From: Pygmaiobacter sp.
GTDB lineage: Bacteria > Bacillota > Clostridia > Oscillospirales > Ruminococcaceae
DNA: 49,151 bases
Direction of reading: 5' to 3'
NCBI GenBank assembly: GCA_028689835.1
Contig: JAQVCK010000004.1
Span: 1 to 49,151, forward strand
The translations under genes and the position numbers were made by a program. This document shows, one piece after another, positions 25,525 through 32,781 of this stretch (position 1 is the stretch's first letter; each line of letters begins with the position of its first letter). The notes under the pieces are model-generated. The model saw only the letters and a program-made list of their open reading frames with translations, was not told the DNA's origin and ran no database searches.

Positions 25525-26457
25525 ATGAAGGTTGACCGGCTGGTAAGCATTATTTTGCTACTGCTTGAAAAAGAGCGCGTCGGCGCAAAGCAGCTGGCGG
25601 AGCTGTTTGAAGTTTCACCCCGCACCATCTACCGCGATGTCGATGCCATCAACCGCGCGGGCATCCCGGTGCGCGCTACCCCCGGCGTGGGCGGCGGCTT
25701 TGAGATTCTGCCAAACTATAAGCTGGACCGGCAGGTCTTTTCGGCCAATGACCTGTCCGCCATTTTAATGGGGCTTTCCAGCCTTTCCGGCATGGTGCGG
25801 GGCAGCGAGGTCGTCAGTGCGCTTGCCAAGGTGAAAAGCGTTATCCCGGCGGCCAGCGCAAAAGAAATTGAGCTGAGGGCAAACCAGATTCAGGTGGATT
25901 TGACCCCGTGGACAGGCAACCGGAACATTGGCCCCAACTTAGAGCTGTTAAAAACCGCCTTGCAGCAAAACCGGTTGCTCTCGTTTACCTATACCGGCCG
26001 CACCGGCACCAAAACCGCGCGCACGGCAGAGCCGTACCAACTAGTGCTGAAAAACAGCCAGTGGTACTGGCTGGGGTATTGCCACAAAAGAAACGACTTT
26101 CGGCTGTTTAAGCTGGCCCGCACGGCAAACTTAAAGCTGCAACCACAGGTGTTTACGCCGCGCCCTGCCCCTAAGCCGCAGCTAGATTTTAGTGCGGCCG
26201 CTGCGGCTATGCAGACAACAATTCAGCTTCGCGTGCACAAATCGCTGCTCGAGCGGGTGCTGGATTATTGCAGCGACGAGCAAATTGCACCGGACGGCGA
26301 CGAGTATTTCCTTGTCGATTTCCCGTTTATTGAAAATGACTATTATTATGATATGCTGTTGAGCTTTGGCCCCCGGTGCGAATGCCTGGGCCCGGCGCAG
26401 GTCCGCCGGGCAATGCAGCGCCGCACACAGGCCCTTGCGGCCCTGTATGAAACCTAG
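25525..26457 (+). CDS. HTH-WYL transcriptional regulator
   Basis: 310 residues. Winged helix (about 1-60) with QLAELFEVSPRTIYRDVDAINRAGIPV, then the glycine-rich TPGVGGGFEIL typical of this family, a WYL domain (about 145-225: EPYQLVLKNSQWYWLGYCHKRNDFRLFKLAR) and a C-terminal WCX domain. AAAGGAGG precedes the ATG at 25525. It shares a divergent promoter and operator with the isochorismatase-like gene and most likely controls it. Confidence 0.92.
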   Translation: MKVDRLVSIILLLLEKERVGAKQLAELFEVSPRTIYRDVDAINRAGIPVRATPGVGGGFEILPNYKLDRQVFSANDLSAILMGLSSLSGMVRGSEVVSALAKVKSVIPAASAKEIELRANQIQVDLTPWTGNRNIGPNLELLKTALQQNRLLSFTYTGRTGTKTARTAEPYQLVLKNSQWYWLGYCHKRNDFRLFKLARTANLKLQPQVFTPRPAPKPQLDFSAAAAAMQTTIQLRVHKSLLERVLDYCSDEQIAPDGDEYFLVDFPFIENDYYYDMLLSFGPRCECLGPAQVRRAMQRRTQALAALYET

Positions 26458-26525
26458 CACAAAACGGGGCCTTTCTTTTGCATTTAAAGTTACTTTGCGG
26501 CACCTCCCCCTTTTATTTCACAATC

Positions 26526-26556
26526 AAAAAAAGCACCTGCTGGCAGGTGCTTTTTT
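26526..26556. terminator. Bidirectional terminator between WYL and glycosyltransferase-like genes
   Basis: AAAAAAAGCACCTGC and GCAGGTGCTTTTTT arms with a very short loop; runs of A and T on both sides serve both convergent genes. Confidence 0.85.
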
Positions 26557-26602
26557 ACATTCTTCTTTTGCCCTTAAGGGTTGCCTTTTACCGGCTCGCC
26601 CT

Positions 26603-27859
26603 TCAAGTAGCGGCACAGCCATGGGCCAGCAAGTCGGCACAAAGCATGCGCCAAATCTCACCGGTGCGCAAAAACTGCGCATAGTGCTCTTCTACCGCCT
26701 CATCATAGCGGTCCAGCTCCACCAACACATTATTAAAGTCGCCTCGTTTAAAGCCCTTGCAAATGGCCGGCAAGCTGCTTTGCAGGTTCTCACGCATTTC
26801 GGCAATGCGCTGCTGGTACTGCCCGCGCTGGGTAATATACAGTAGCAGTGGCTTATACCGCACCCAGCCAATACAGGCATTGTAAAAACGGTTCACAATG
26901 CCGCGTGAATCGCCACAAATGGGTTTTAGGCAGCTTGGCAGCACCCCGTTGAGCAGGTGATTGTAGGTGGCAAACCCATCGTGAAACGCATAGCAGGGGA
27001 TGCGCACGACCTTTTTATCGTGCAGGCAGGTGCTGAGAAAGGTGTCCTCGCCGCGCGCCCCCGGCGGGTTGTAAAACGGGGACATACTTTGTGGGTCGCG
27101 CAGGCTGAGGCAGAGGTTTGCCCCCGAAATAAATTTGCAGCCGTTCACTTCCTCCACTTCGTGCGGGGCGTTTTTCGTCAACACGCCGGTGTCGGCATAG
27201 GTCACCCCACCCACCCGCATGATGTCCCGGATTTTGTCCCAGTTCAAAATATCGTTGCTCAGCGCCTCAATAAAGCTGCGAAAATCCGCTTCGGGCAGGG
27301 TATCGCCAAATTCGATGGACGGAATGGGGGAAATATACCCGCAGTGATACCCGTTTGTGATGTCCGCTGTCTGAATTGCTTCTAGGTGCTTTGCCAACAC
27401 TTGCTGGCCGCTCCAAATGGCAAAGCCGTGGGTATTGGTAACCGCAAGCGGGTATTCGTCATCGTCCAAAAACAGCAGGCTATCCATGCCGCACTTGACC
27501 GCTTCGTACAACACCGCATTGCGCATGGCCGCATAACCGGCGCTAAAAAACAGCTGTGCATCCGGTACACTGAGCACACCGCGTTGTACCAGATGGTCCG
27601 CAGTGGCGTGCACTGATTCTGCACTAATCAGGTGGATCTCTTTGACCTCACGGGCAAGGTCTTTGCCAATGAGGGTAAAGTCTGAAGGTTTTGTGTTATT
27701 GTACCGCAAATCGTAGGCAACAAACACATGCAGGTTAACCTTATCTTTCGTCGTCAGGCCACATTCTTTCCAGTTGTAAATATAGGTGCGCAGCACCTTC
27801 AAAAAGCTTTTGCGGCCGGTGACAAACCCGATGCCTACATTGATTTCTTTTTCGCTCAA
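26603..27859 (-). CDS. Putative GT-A-like glycosyltransferase
   Basis: 418 residues, soluble, no signal peptide. INVGIGFVTGRKSFLKVLRTYI is a nucleotide-sugar-type beta-strand/helix start, and LLFLDDDEYP (Asp132-134) is a DxD-like metal motif of GT-A enzymes. Later segments GARGEDTFLSTCL and CYAFHDGFATYNHL resemble acceptor-side and catalytic ED/H motifs of polysaccharide glycosyltransferases. No specific family recognised. Start is TTG at 27859, 9 bases after AAGGAGTG; there is no ATG that would keep the N-terminal strand. Alone on its transcript, so no pathway can be assigned. Confidence 0.7.
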   Translation of the reverse strand: MSEKEINVGIGFVTGRKSFLKVLRTYIYNWKECGLTTKDKVNLHVFVAYDLRYNNTKPSDFTLIGKDLAREVKEIHLISAESVHATADHLVQRGVLSVPDAQLFFSAGYAAMRNAVLYEAVKCGMDSLLFLDDDEYPLAVTNTHGFAIWSGQQVLAKHLEAIQTADITNGYHCGYISPIPSIEFGDTLPEADFRSFIEALSNDILNWDKIRDIMRVGGVTYADTGVLTKNAPHEVEEVNGCKFISGANLCLSLRDPQSMSPFYNPPGARGEDTFLSTCLHDKKVVRIPCYAFHDGFATYNHLLNGVLPSCLKPICGDSRGIVNRFYNACIGWVRYKPLLLYITQRGQYQQRIAEMRENLQSSLPAICKGFKRGDFNNVLVELDRYDEAVEEHYAQFLRTGEIWRMLCADLLAHGCAAT

Positions 27860-27947
27860 ACGTGAAACACTCCTTCCGTCAGGGTCAAAGGGCAGGGCCC
27901 TTATAAAAGCAACTTATGTATAATTTAAAGTTGTCACTGCCCACTTA

Positions 27948-27976
27948 TTATATACTAACCGGCCTTGCCTTGCAAG
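27948..27976 (-). promoter_or_regulatory. Promoter of the glycosyltransferase-like gene
   Basis: Minus strand TTGCAA (27976-27971), 17 bases, TATAAT (27953-27948). The ~85-base leader has an AAGGGC/GCCCTT hairpin and a CAACTT/AAGTTG pair. The rest of 27977-28084 holds nothing recognisable. Confidence 0.65.
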
Positions 27977-28084
27977 CCCACCGGCAGCCTGCTGCCTGTA
28001 CCCGGCTGCCATTTAGGGGCCTTTTAGCGCTGCGGCATTGCCCAGTTTATACCATATATTACCATAAAAAGCAGTTTTAGGGTA

Positions 28085-28116
28085 GCAAAAAACCGCACCG
28101 GCCCTGCCAGTGCGGT
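28085..28116 (-). terminator. Terminator downstream of the AhpD-like gene
   Basis: Stem 28092-28102 / 28106-28116 (11 bases, one wobble) followed on the minus strand by TTTTTTG. Confidence 0.75.
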
Positions 28117-28172
28117 GGTACATCGCGCAATATTAAAATTTTTGTATGCCGCCCAAAGGTGCTTTGCCAACA

Positions 28173-28772
28173 CTAGACCAGCGGCCGGTGCAGCGCCGCG
28201 GCACCCAGTGCCTGCAACAGGGCCACCAGCAAAAACGGCACCAGTAACAGCAGCATCACAAGCTCATACCCCACACTGCTGCGTACATCGACGTGGTATT
28301 TCTCTTTTTTCGTCAGCCGCGCCAGCAACGATCCCATGGGGATGCCCCAGGTATTGCCCACCGTGATCATGCGTATGGCGCCCAGCATGCCGGCCGCCCG
28401 CGGCTGGCCGTACTGGCTGACCATCTGTGCCCATGCGGCAGCCGTGGGTTTGCCACGGGTATCGGCATAGTGCTGGGCAAACAAAATGGCCGGCAATTCC
28501 TCTTTTGGGGCACCGTCTGTCTGCCCGCCCAGCAGGTCTTCAATCTCCTGCCCGGAAAGCCCGGCCTCCAGCGCCATACGGCTGTGCCCGTACGAGCACA
28601 GCGCGCAGCCGTTGACCTCGGTGACGGCCAGCATTAGCCGCTCTTGCAGTTGCAGCGACAAGCTGCCGCTTTGTTTTGCTTTGCGAAACGCACCCATGGT
28701 GCGCAGTGCCCGGTACAGCGCCAGATAGGCCTGTGCGGGGGTGGCAAGTTTTCTTGCGTTTGTTTGCTGCAT
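28173..28772 (-). CDS. Carboxymuconolactone decarboxylase/AhpD-like protein
   Basis: 199 residues. The AhpD-type catalytic pattern ExxxCxxC...H is clear: Glu52, Cys56, Cys59, His63 (TEVNGCALCSYGHS). It resembles alkylhydroperoxidase-like proteins that use a CxxC pair for peroxide or thiol redox chemistry. Residues about 170-195 form a hydrophobic helix (ELVMLLLLVPFLLVALLQAL), so it is probably membrane-tethered, which is unusual for the family. AGAGGA precedes the ATG at 28772. Confidence 0.85.
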   Translation of the reverse strand: MQQTNARKLATPAQAYLALYRALRTMGAFRKAKQSGSLSLQLQERLMLAVTEVNGCALCSYGHSRMALEAGLSGQEIEDLLGGQTDGAPKEELPAILFAQHYADTRGKPTAAAWAQMVSQYGQPRAAGMLGAIRMITVGNTWGIPMGSLLARLTKKEKYHVDVRSSVGYELVMLLLLVPFLLVALLQALGAAALHRPLV

Positions 28773-28829
28773 GGGTATCCTCTTTTCTGCTTTGCTTTTT
28801 ATGCCGGGTAAAATATCACTGTTTTTTAA

Positions 28830-29099
28830 AGCGCCGCGTTACAGTTTGTCAACCCCAGCACTATTTTATATGGCATCACCGTTTTTTCAACCTTTATTCT
28901 GCCACACTACCGCTCTTTGCCCGCCTTGGTATTGTTTTGCCTGCTGCTCGGGGTTGCCGCCTTTTTATGTACGGCCTGTTGGGCCATATTGGGCACCGTA
29001 TTTCAAAAAGCGCTTACAAAACACGCCAAGCTTGTTCCGGCCGTTTTTGCTGCGGTGCTGGCTTTTTGCGCCATTTTGCTGTTGCTACGCACATTTTGA
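28830..29099 (+). pseudogene. Remnant of a LysE-family amino-acid exporter (C-terminal third)
   Basis: The open frame starts right after a TAA (28827) with no usable start and encodes about 89 residues. They closely resemble the end of LysE/RhtB transporters: LQFVNPSTILYGITVFSTF (about 28839-28895), then a CLLLGVAAFLCTACWAILG helix, VFQKALTKHAKLV and a final hydrophobic helix. Intact proteins are about 200 residues; the first two-thirds are gone, replaced by the AhpD-like gene's upstream region. A KISLFFKA stretch in another frame just upstream may be a frameshifted trace. A TTG at 28917 would give a 60-residue peptide, but decay is more likely. Confidence 0.7.
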
Positions 29100-29142
29100 T
29101 TACACAACCCCGCGGTTATAGGCCAATTACCCCGTCAAAGAA

Positions 29143-29173
29143 AGAAAACCCGCAGCCACGCTGCGGGTTTTCT
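29143..29173. terminator. Strong terminator hairpin
   Basis: Perfect 14-base stem AGAAAACCCGCAGC / GCTGCGGGTTTTCT with a 3-base loop. T-runs on both strands. It may end NROR transcription on the minus strand, or be a relic of the LysE gene. Confidence 0.8.
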
Positions 29174-29244
29174 TCAAGGGGTGTGTTTTGGTGTGAGGAG
29201 GAATCATGTACAGAATTTCGGTTGCGGCTTCCGTCCTTCTGTGA
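29143..29244 (-). ncRNA. Possible small RNA with an anti-Shine-Dalgarno segment
   Basis: On the minus strand TATAAT (29255-29250) is followed after about 100 bases by the strong hairpin at 29173-29143, with no reading frame between. The transcript would include ATTCCTCCTCAC, complementary to ribosome-binding sites. The -35 box is poor. Speculative; the same DNA could simply be the 3' region of the NROR transcript. Confidence 0.2.
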
Positions 29245-29357
29245 TTCTTATTATACGGGGCAGTTACGGCGTTTTTATGAAACGCTTGTGAATAAAAAAT
29301 GAATTTCAAGAAAACCTTGTGAAAAGCCAAAACCGCAAAATTTTAGCGTTGTTGGTG

Positions 29358-30782
29358 TTATACCAACAGTGCCAAAGCCGCTTTCAACCCGTCACCGCGC
29401 TCAATGGCAGCCACTGCCGCGGCGCCGTTTTTCACTTCGCCCAGCATCAGTACACCCACCAGTTTGCCATTTTTCAGCGCCAGCTTGTGGTAAATGCCGG
29501 TCGTCTCGTCGTGCACAACCACGGTTTGCAATCGCTCGCCGTTCACGCTGCCCACTGCAAACAGGTTCATGCCGCCGCCCTCAAACGCGGTGGCCGGCAC
29601 CGGGGCATGGTACGCTGCGGCATCGCCGCACATTGCCGCACCCGCCGCGTTGCCCATATCCAGCGCGGCACCCCACAGGCCTGCCACGCGGCCCTCAAAT
29701 TCCGCACAGTCGCCTGCGGCAAAAATGTCGGGCGCGCTGGTGCGCATAGCGCCGTCCACCACAATGCCACGCCCGGTTTGCAGGCCCAGCTGTGCCGCCA
29801 GTGTCAGCTCGCTGCGGATGCCCGCGCTCACCAGCACAAAATCGGCATTCAACAATTCACCGTTTGAAAGATGAATGCCCTCGGCATCGACCTTTTGCAC
29901 CATCACACCGGTATAGATTTTCATGCCCAGCGACTTTAACCGGTTTTCAATCACGGTGCTGGCAAACTCGTCTGCCTGAATGCTCATCAGCCGCGCGGCC
30001 AGCTCTACAACGGTCACCTGCGCCCCCTGCTCACGCAGGGCAAGGGCTGCCTCCAGCCCCAAAATGCCGCCGCCTACCACGATGACACGGCTGCCCATGC
30101 GCACCGCAGAAAGCAGGGCCTGTGCATCTACATAGCTGCGCAGCACCCGCACCGGCACGCTGCCCGCCTCGCACTTTACCGGGCAAAAGGCGTTGGCGCC
30201 GGTGGCAAGTAGCAACTTGGCATAGGGCAACACTTTGCCGTTTGTCAGCGTGACGGTGTGCGCCGCAGCGTCTACCGTTTGTGCCTTTGCATCCAGTACC
30301 AGTTTAATATTTTGCTGTTTGTACCAGCTAAGTTCTTGTAATTCAATGGCCGAAAAGCTGTACCCGTCGGCCACCATGTCGGACAGGGCGGGCCGGTTGT
30401 ACGGGGGCACGCCCTCGCCACAGACCACCGTCACCTGTGCGGTGTGGTTGCGCTCACGGATGGCCTTTGCCGCCGCCAGCGCCGCGCCGCCGCCGCCGAT
30501 AATCACAAATTGTTCGTCGGTGTCGTTGCGGGCGGCAGCTTCAGTCTGTACACCCAGCGCCACAAACGCATCGGCCCCTGCGCCGCACACGGGGCAGGGC
30601 ACCGGGGGCTGTGCGCCCTCAAAAATCTGGCCGCACACGGTGCACTTCCACCGGGTGGGGGCGGCCTGCCCAATTTGCACAAAGGCATCGGCCCCTGCAC
30701 CACATACCGGGCAGGGCACCGGGGGCTCGGCCCCTTCAAAAATCTGGCCGCACACGGTGCAGCGCCACTTTTTTGTCTCCAT
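29358..30782 (-). CDS. NADH:rubredoxin oxidoreductase with two N-terminal rubredoxin-like modules
   Basis: 474 residues. Two tandem rubredoxin-like Fe(Cys)4 modules: Cys8/11/24/27 and Cys47/50/63/66, each CxxC-x12-CxxC. They are followed by an FAD/NAD(P) oxidoreductase domain (about 90-474) with FAD motif FVIIGGGGAALAAA, NAD motif VIVVGGGILGLEAAL and the IFAAGDCAEF end motif. Expected to pass electrons from NAD(P)H through FAD to its own or separate rubredoxin, feeding the flavodiiron protein encoded upstream, for O2 removal in the cytosol. ATG at 30782 with GGAGG; an in-frame TTG two codons earlier is less likely. A terminator separates it from the small rubredoxin gene, so it may have its own promoter. 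Confidence 0.93.
   Translation of the reverse strand: METKKWRCTVCGQIFEGAEPPVPCPVCGAGADAFVQIGQAAPTRWKCTVCGQIFEGAQPPVPCPVCGAGADAFVALGVQTEAAARNDTDEQFVIIGGGGAALAAAKAIRERNHTAQVTVVCGEGVPPYNRPALSDMVADGYSFSAIELQELSWYKQQNIKLVLDAKAQTVDAAAHTVTLTNGKVLPYAKLLLATGANAFCPVKCEAGSVPVRVLRSYVDAQALLSAVRMGSRVIVVGGGILGLEAALALREQGAQVTVVELAARLMSIQADEFASTVIENRLKSLGMKIYTGVMVQKVDAEGIHLSNGELLNADFVLVSAGIRSELTLAAQLGLQTGRGIVVDGAMRTSAPDIFAAGDCAEFEGRVAGLWGAALDMGNAAGAAMCGDAAAYHAPVPATAFEGGGMNLFAVGSVNGERLQTVVVHDETTGIYHKLALKNGKLVGVLMLGEVKNGAAAVAAIERGDGLKAALALLV
30540..30770 (-). repeat. Tandem duplication encoding the two rubredoxin modules
   Basis: Two copies of a 117-base unit (39 codons) inside the NROR gene. Long runs are identical at DNA level, for example AAAATCTGGCCGCACACGG at about 30620-30640 and 30737-30757, suggesting recent duplication or gene conversion. 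Confidence 0.85.
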
Positions 30783-30894
30783 TGACAACCTCCTTGAGTG
30801 CTACTATTTCAAACCACGTCCACCGGCAGGGGCCCTGCCGCGTGGCACACACCGCCGCGCACGACCCGGCGGCATTGCTTTTGTAAAATTTTAA

Positions 30895-30931
30895 AAAACG
30901 GGCCGGAAAGGGGGCCTTTCCGGTCCGTTTT
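30895..30931 (-). terminator. Terminator after the small rubredoxin gene
   Basis: AAAACGGGCCGGAAAGG / CCTTTCCGGTCCGTTTT with one wobble; T-run on the minus strand. Confidence 0.8.
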
Positions 30932-30950
30932 CATTGCGCTTTTTTGGGGG

Positions 30951-31067
30951 TTACTCCTCGGTGTATTCCTCAATCAAATCGGCACCAACGCCGCACACCG
31001 GGCACACTTCCGGCTTCGTCTCCGCTTCAAAAATTTCGCCGCAAACGGTGCATTTCCATTTTTTCAT
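30951..31067 (-). CDS. 38-residue rubredoxin-like protein
   Basis: A complete mini-protein: MKKWKCTVCGEIFEAE..., four cysteines at 6, 9, 22 and 25 (CxxC-x12-CxxC) and an acidic tail (LIEEYTEE). The spacing is that of the rubredoxin-like domain found at the end of rubrerythrin and is identical to the two modules in the neighbouring NROR. Perfect AAAGGAGG 9 bases before the ATG. It follows the flavodiiron gene by 67 bases and is probably co-transcribed with it, acting as the soluble electron shuttle. Shorter than true rubredoxins (50-55 residues). Confidence 0.92.
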   Translation of the reverse strand: MKKWKCTVCGEIFEAETKPEVCPVCGVGADLIEEYTEE

Positions 31068-31134
31068 CCGGCTTTGCCTCCTTTAAACAGTGTTTCATTT
31101 TTATAAAAACCGGGCTTTGCCGCAAGGGCAAAAC

Positions 31135-32328
31135 TCAGGCTTTCATCGCCTTGGCAAAATCCACGCCAAACTGCACTGCACCCGCAAGCTGCTCTTCGCT
31201 GGGTTTCAGCCGCACGCGGTAACCCGCGGGCATCGGCACGTTCATTTTCAGCTGCTGCATGCGGGCCGTCAGGTTGGCCACCGCTTCGCCGCTCCAGCCA
31301 AAGCTGCCAAACGCGCCGCCAAATTTGCCCTTGTGGATAATGGGGTTCAGGTGCATCAGCATCTCATAAGCGGGGGGCAGTGCGTCGCCCACCATGGTCG
31401 GGGTGCCAAGCAAGATGCCGTCCGCCGTTTCCAGCGCGGCAATGGCTTTGTCTTTTTCGCCATAAACCAGGTCATACAACTCTGCCATCAGGCCCTCACT
31501 GCGCACGCCCTCGGCAATTTTTTCTGCCAGCTGGCGGGTATAGCCGTAAGAGGTGACATAGGGGATGACGACCTTTTTGGGGTCGTTGACGGCCGGCACC
31601 GTCCAGTCGCGGTACATTTTAAGGTAGTGTTCGATGTCGGTGCGCAGCACCGGGCCATGGCCGTTGCCGATAAATTCAATGGGCAGCCCCTCGATTTTTT
31701 GTAGCGCGTTTGCCATATGGGGGTTTTTGTACGGGCCCATGATGTTGTCGAAGTAATATTTGTACGCGTCCACAAAGTCGCCCTTGATCTCGTCGTTAAA
31801 CACCGCGTCGTCGGCATAGTGGCAGCCAAACACATCACAAGTAAACAGCGAGCGATATTCTGGGATCCAAGTGAACATCGTGTCAGGCCAGTGCAGCATC
31901 GGGGCCATAAAGAAATGCAGCGATGCGCCGCCGATGTCGATGACGTCTTTTTCGGTCACAACACGGTGGGGGAACGGCTCGTTGACAATCTCTTTGAGGA
32001 AGTTAATCGCGGCCATGCTGCCCAGCACGGTGGCCTTGGGGGCCAGCTTGATCATCTGGGCCAGAGAACCGGAGTGGTCCGGCTCGGTGTGGTCAAACAC
32101 GATGTAGTCAATGTCCGCGGGGTCGCACACCTCTTTGACCTTGGCCAGATGGTCGGCAAAGAACTTCTCCTTTACGGTCTCAAACAATACGGTCTTTTCG
32201 GTGCCCTTGACGATGTATGCATTATAAGTAGTACCATAGTCGGTATACATAATAATGTCGAAGATCCTCAAGTCTTTGTCCAGCGAGCCGACCCACCAGA
32301 TATTGTCTTTTGCTTTGAGTGCGTTCAT
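31135..32328 (-). CDS. fprA: Flavodiiron protein (FprA-type oxygen/NO reductase)
   Basis: 397 residues. N-terminal metallo-beta-lactamase diiron domain with all ligands visible: His80-x-Glu82-x-Asp84-His85 (DHTEPDHSG), His146, Asp165 and His224. C-terminal flavodoxin domain with FMN loops TSYGYTRQLAEKI, GTPTMVGDALPP and FGSFGWSGEAV. Reduces O2 to water (or NO to N2O) using rubredoxin as donor; protects anaerobes. AAAGGAAG precedes the ATG at 32328; a longer in-frame start has no ribosome site. Followed by the mini-rubredoxin and NROR genes that complete the electron route. Confidence 0.96.
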   Translation of the reverse strand: MNALKAKDNIWWVGSLDKDLRIFDIIMYTDYGTTYNAYIVKGTEKTVLFETVKEKFFADHLAKVKEVCDPADIDYIVFDHTEPDHSGSLAQMIKLAPKATVLGSMAAINFLKEIVNEPFPHRVVTEKDVIDIGGASLHFFMAPMLHWPDTMFTWIPEYRSLFTCDVFGCHYADDAVFNDEIKGDFVDAYKYYFDNIMGPYKNPHMANALQKIEGLPIEFIGNGHGPVLRTDIEHYLKMYRDWTVPAVNDPKKVVIPYVTSYGYTRQLAEKIAEGVRSEGLMAELYDLVYGEKDKAIAALETADGILLGTPTMVGDALPPAYEMLMHLNPIIHKGKFGGAFGSFGWSGEAVANLTARMQQLKMNVPMPAGYRVRLKPSEEQLAGAVQFGVDFAKAMKA

Positions 32329-32345
32329 CTGAATACTTCCTTTCC

Positions 32346-32407
32346 GCCTGCACGGTATGCACCGCGGGGGGCTGCCCCCCTGCGTTAAATTCTTGTCTAT
32401 TATTATA
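32346..32407 (-). promoter_or_regulatory. Promoter and hairpin-rich leader of the flavodiiron gene
   Basis: Minus strand TATAAT at 32407-32402 with no good -35. The leader contains a GGGGGG...CCCCCC hairpin (about 32366-32383) and a CGGT/ACCG hairpin just before the ribosome site, which could affect translation. Confidence 0.45.
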
Positions 32408-32585
32408 TCACATATCATAACAAAAAAAGCCCCATTTTTGCAACGCCCAGCAAGATTGTAGGAAAAACTTTTGAAAAATTTTACCATGTGCGGTCACAGT
32501 TGCATTAAAATACCGCAAAAGGTGTGAAATTTATGTGTGCGGCACACCGCGCGGCGGCCCGGTGTGCCGGGCTTTAACAGCGCAA

Positions 32586-32682
32586 AAAAACCGCTTCACA
32601 CGGCCTGTTTTGAAAGGGTTGTGCACGCTGGCATACCTACGCGGCCCCCTTTGCTGCAAAGTGCCGAAAAACCGCTTCACAC
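32586..32682. repeat. Direct repeat in the fprA-rpe intergenic region
   Basis: AAAAACCGCTTCACAC occurs at 32586-32601 and 32667-32682, 81 bases apart. No gene is seen between 32408 and 32693; the repeats may be regulatory or relics. Confidence 0.5.
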
Positions 32683-32693
32683 TGCGCCTGCGG

Positions 32694-32722
32694 TTGATTT
32701 TTTGTTTATTTTAGTGTAGTAT
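32694..32722 (+). promoter_or_regulatory. Candidate promoter of the rpe-rnf-like operon
   Basis: TTGATT (32694-32699), 17 bases, TAGTAT (32717-32722). Confidence 0.45.
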
Positions 32723-32781
32723 ATTGTCATCTGCGGGGCACCGCCTTTGGGCCATGCCCCGTTTATGGGAAAGGAGCTTTT

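Noticed and set aside
29206-29244. 12-codon leader peptide with strong AGGAGG
   Set aside because: No amino-acid attenuation pattern and no downstream gene on that strand; kept only as a note.
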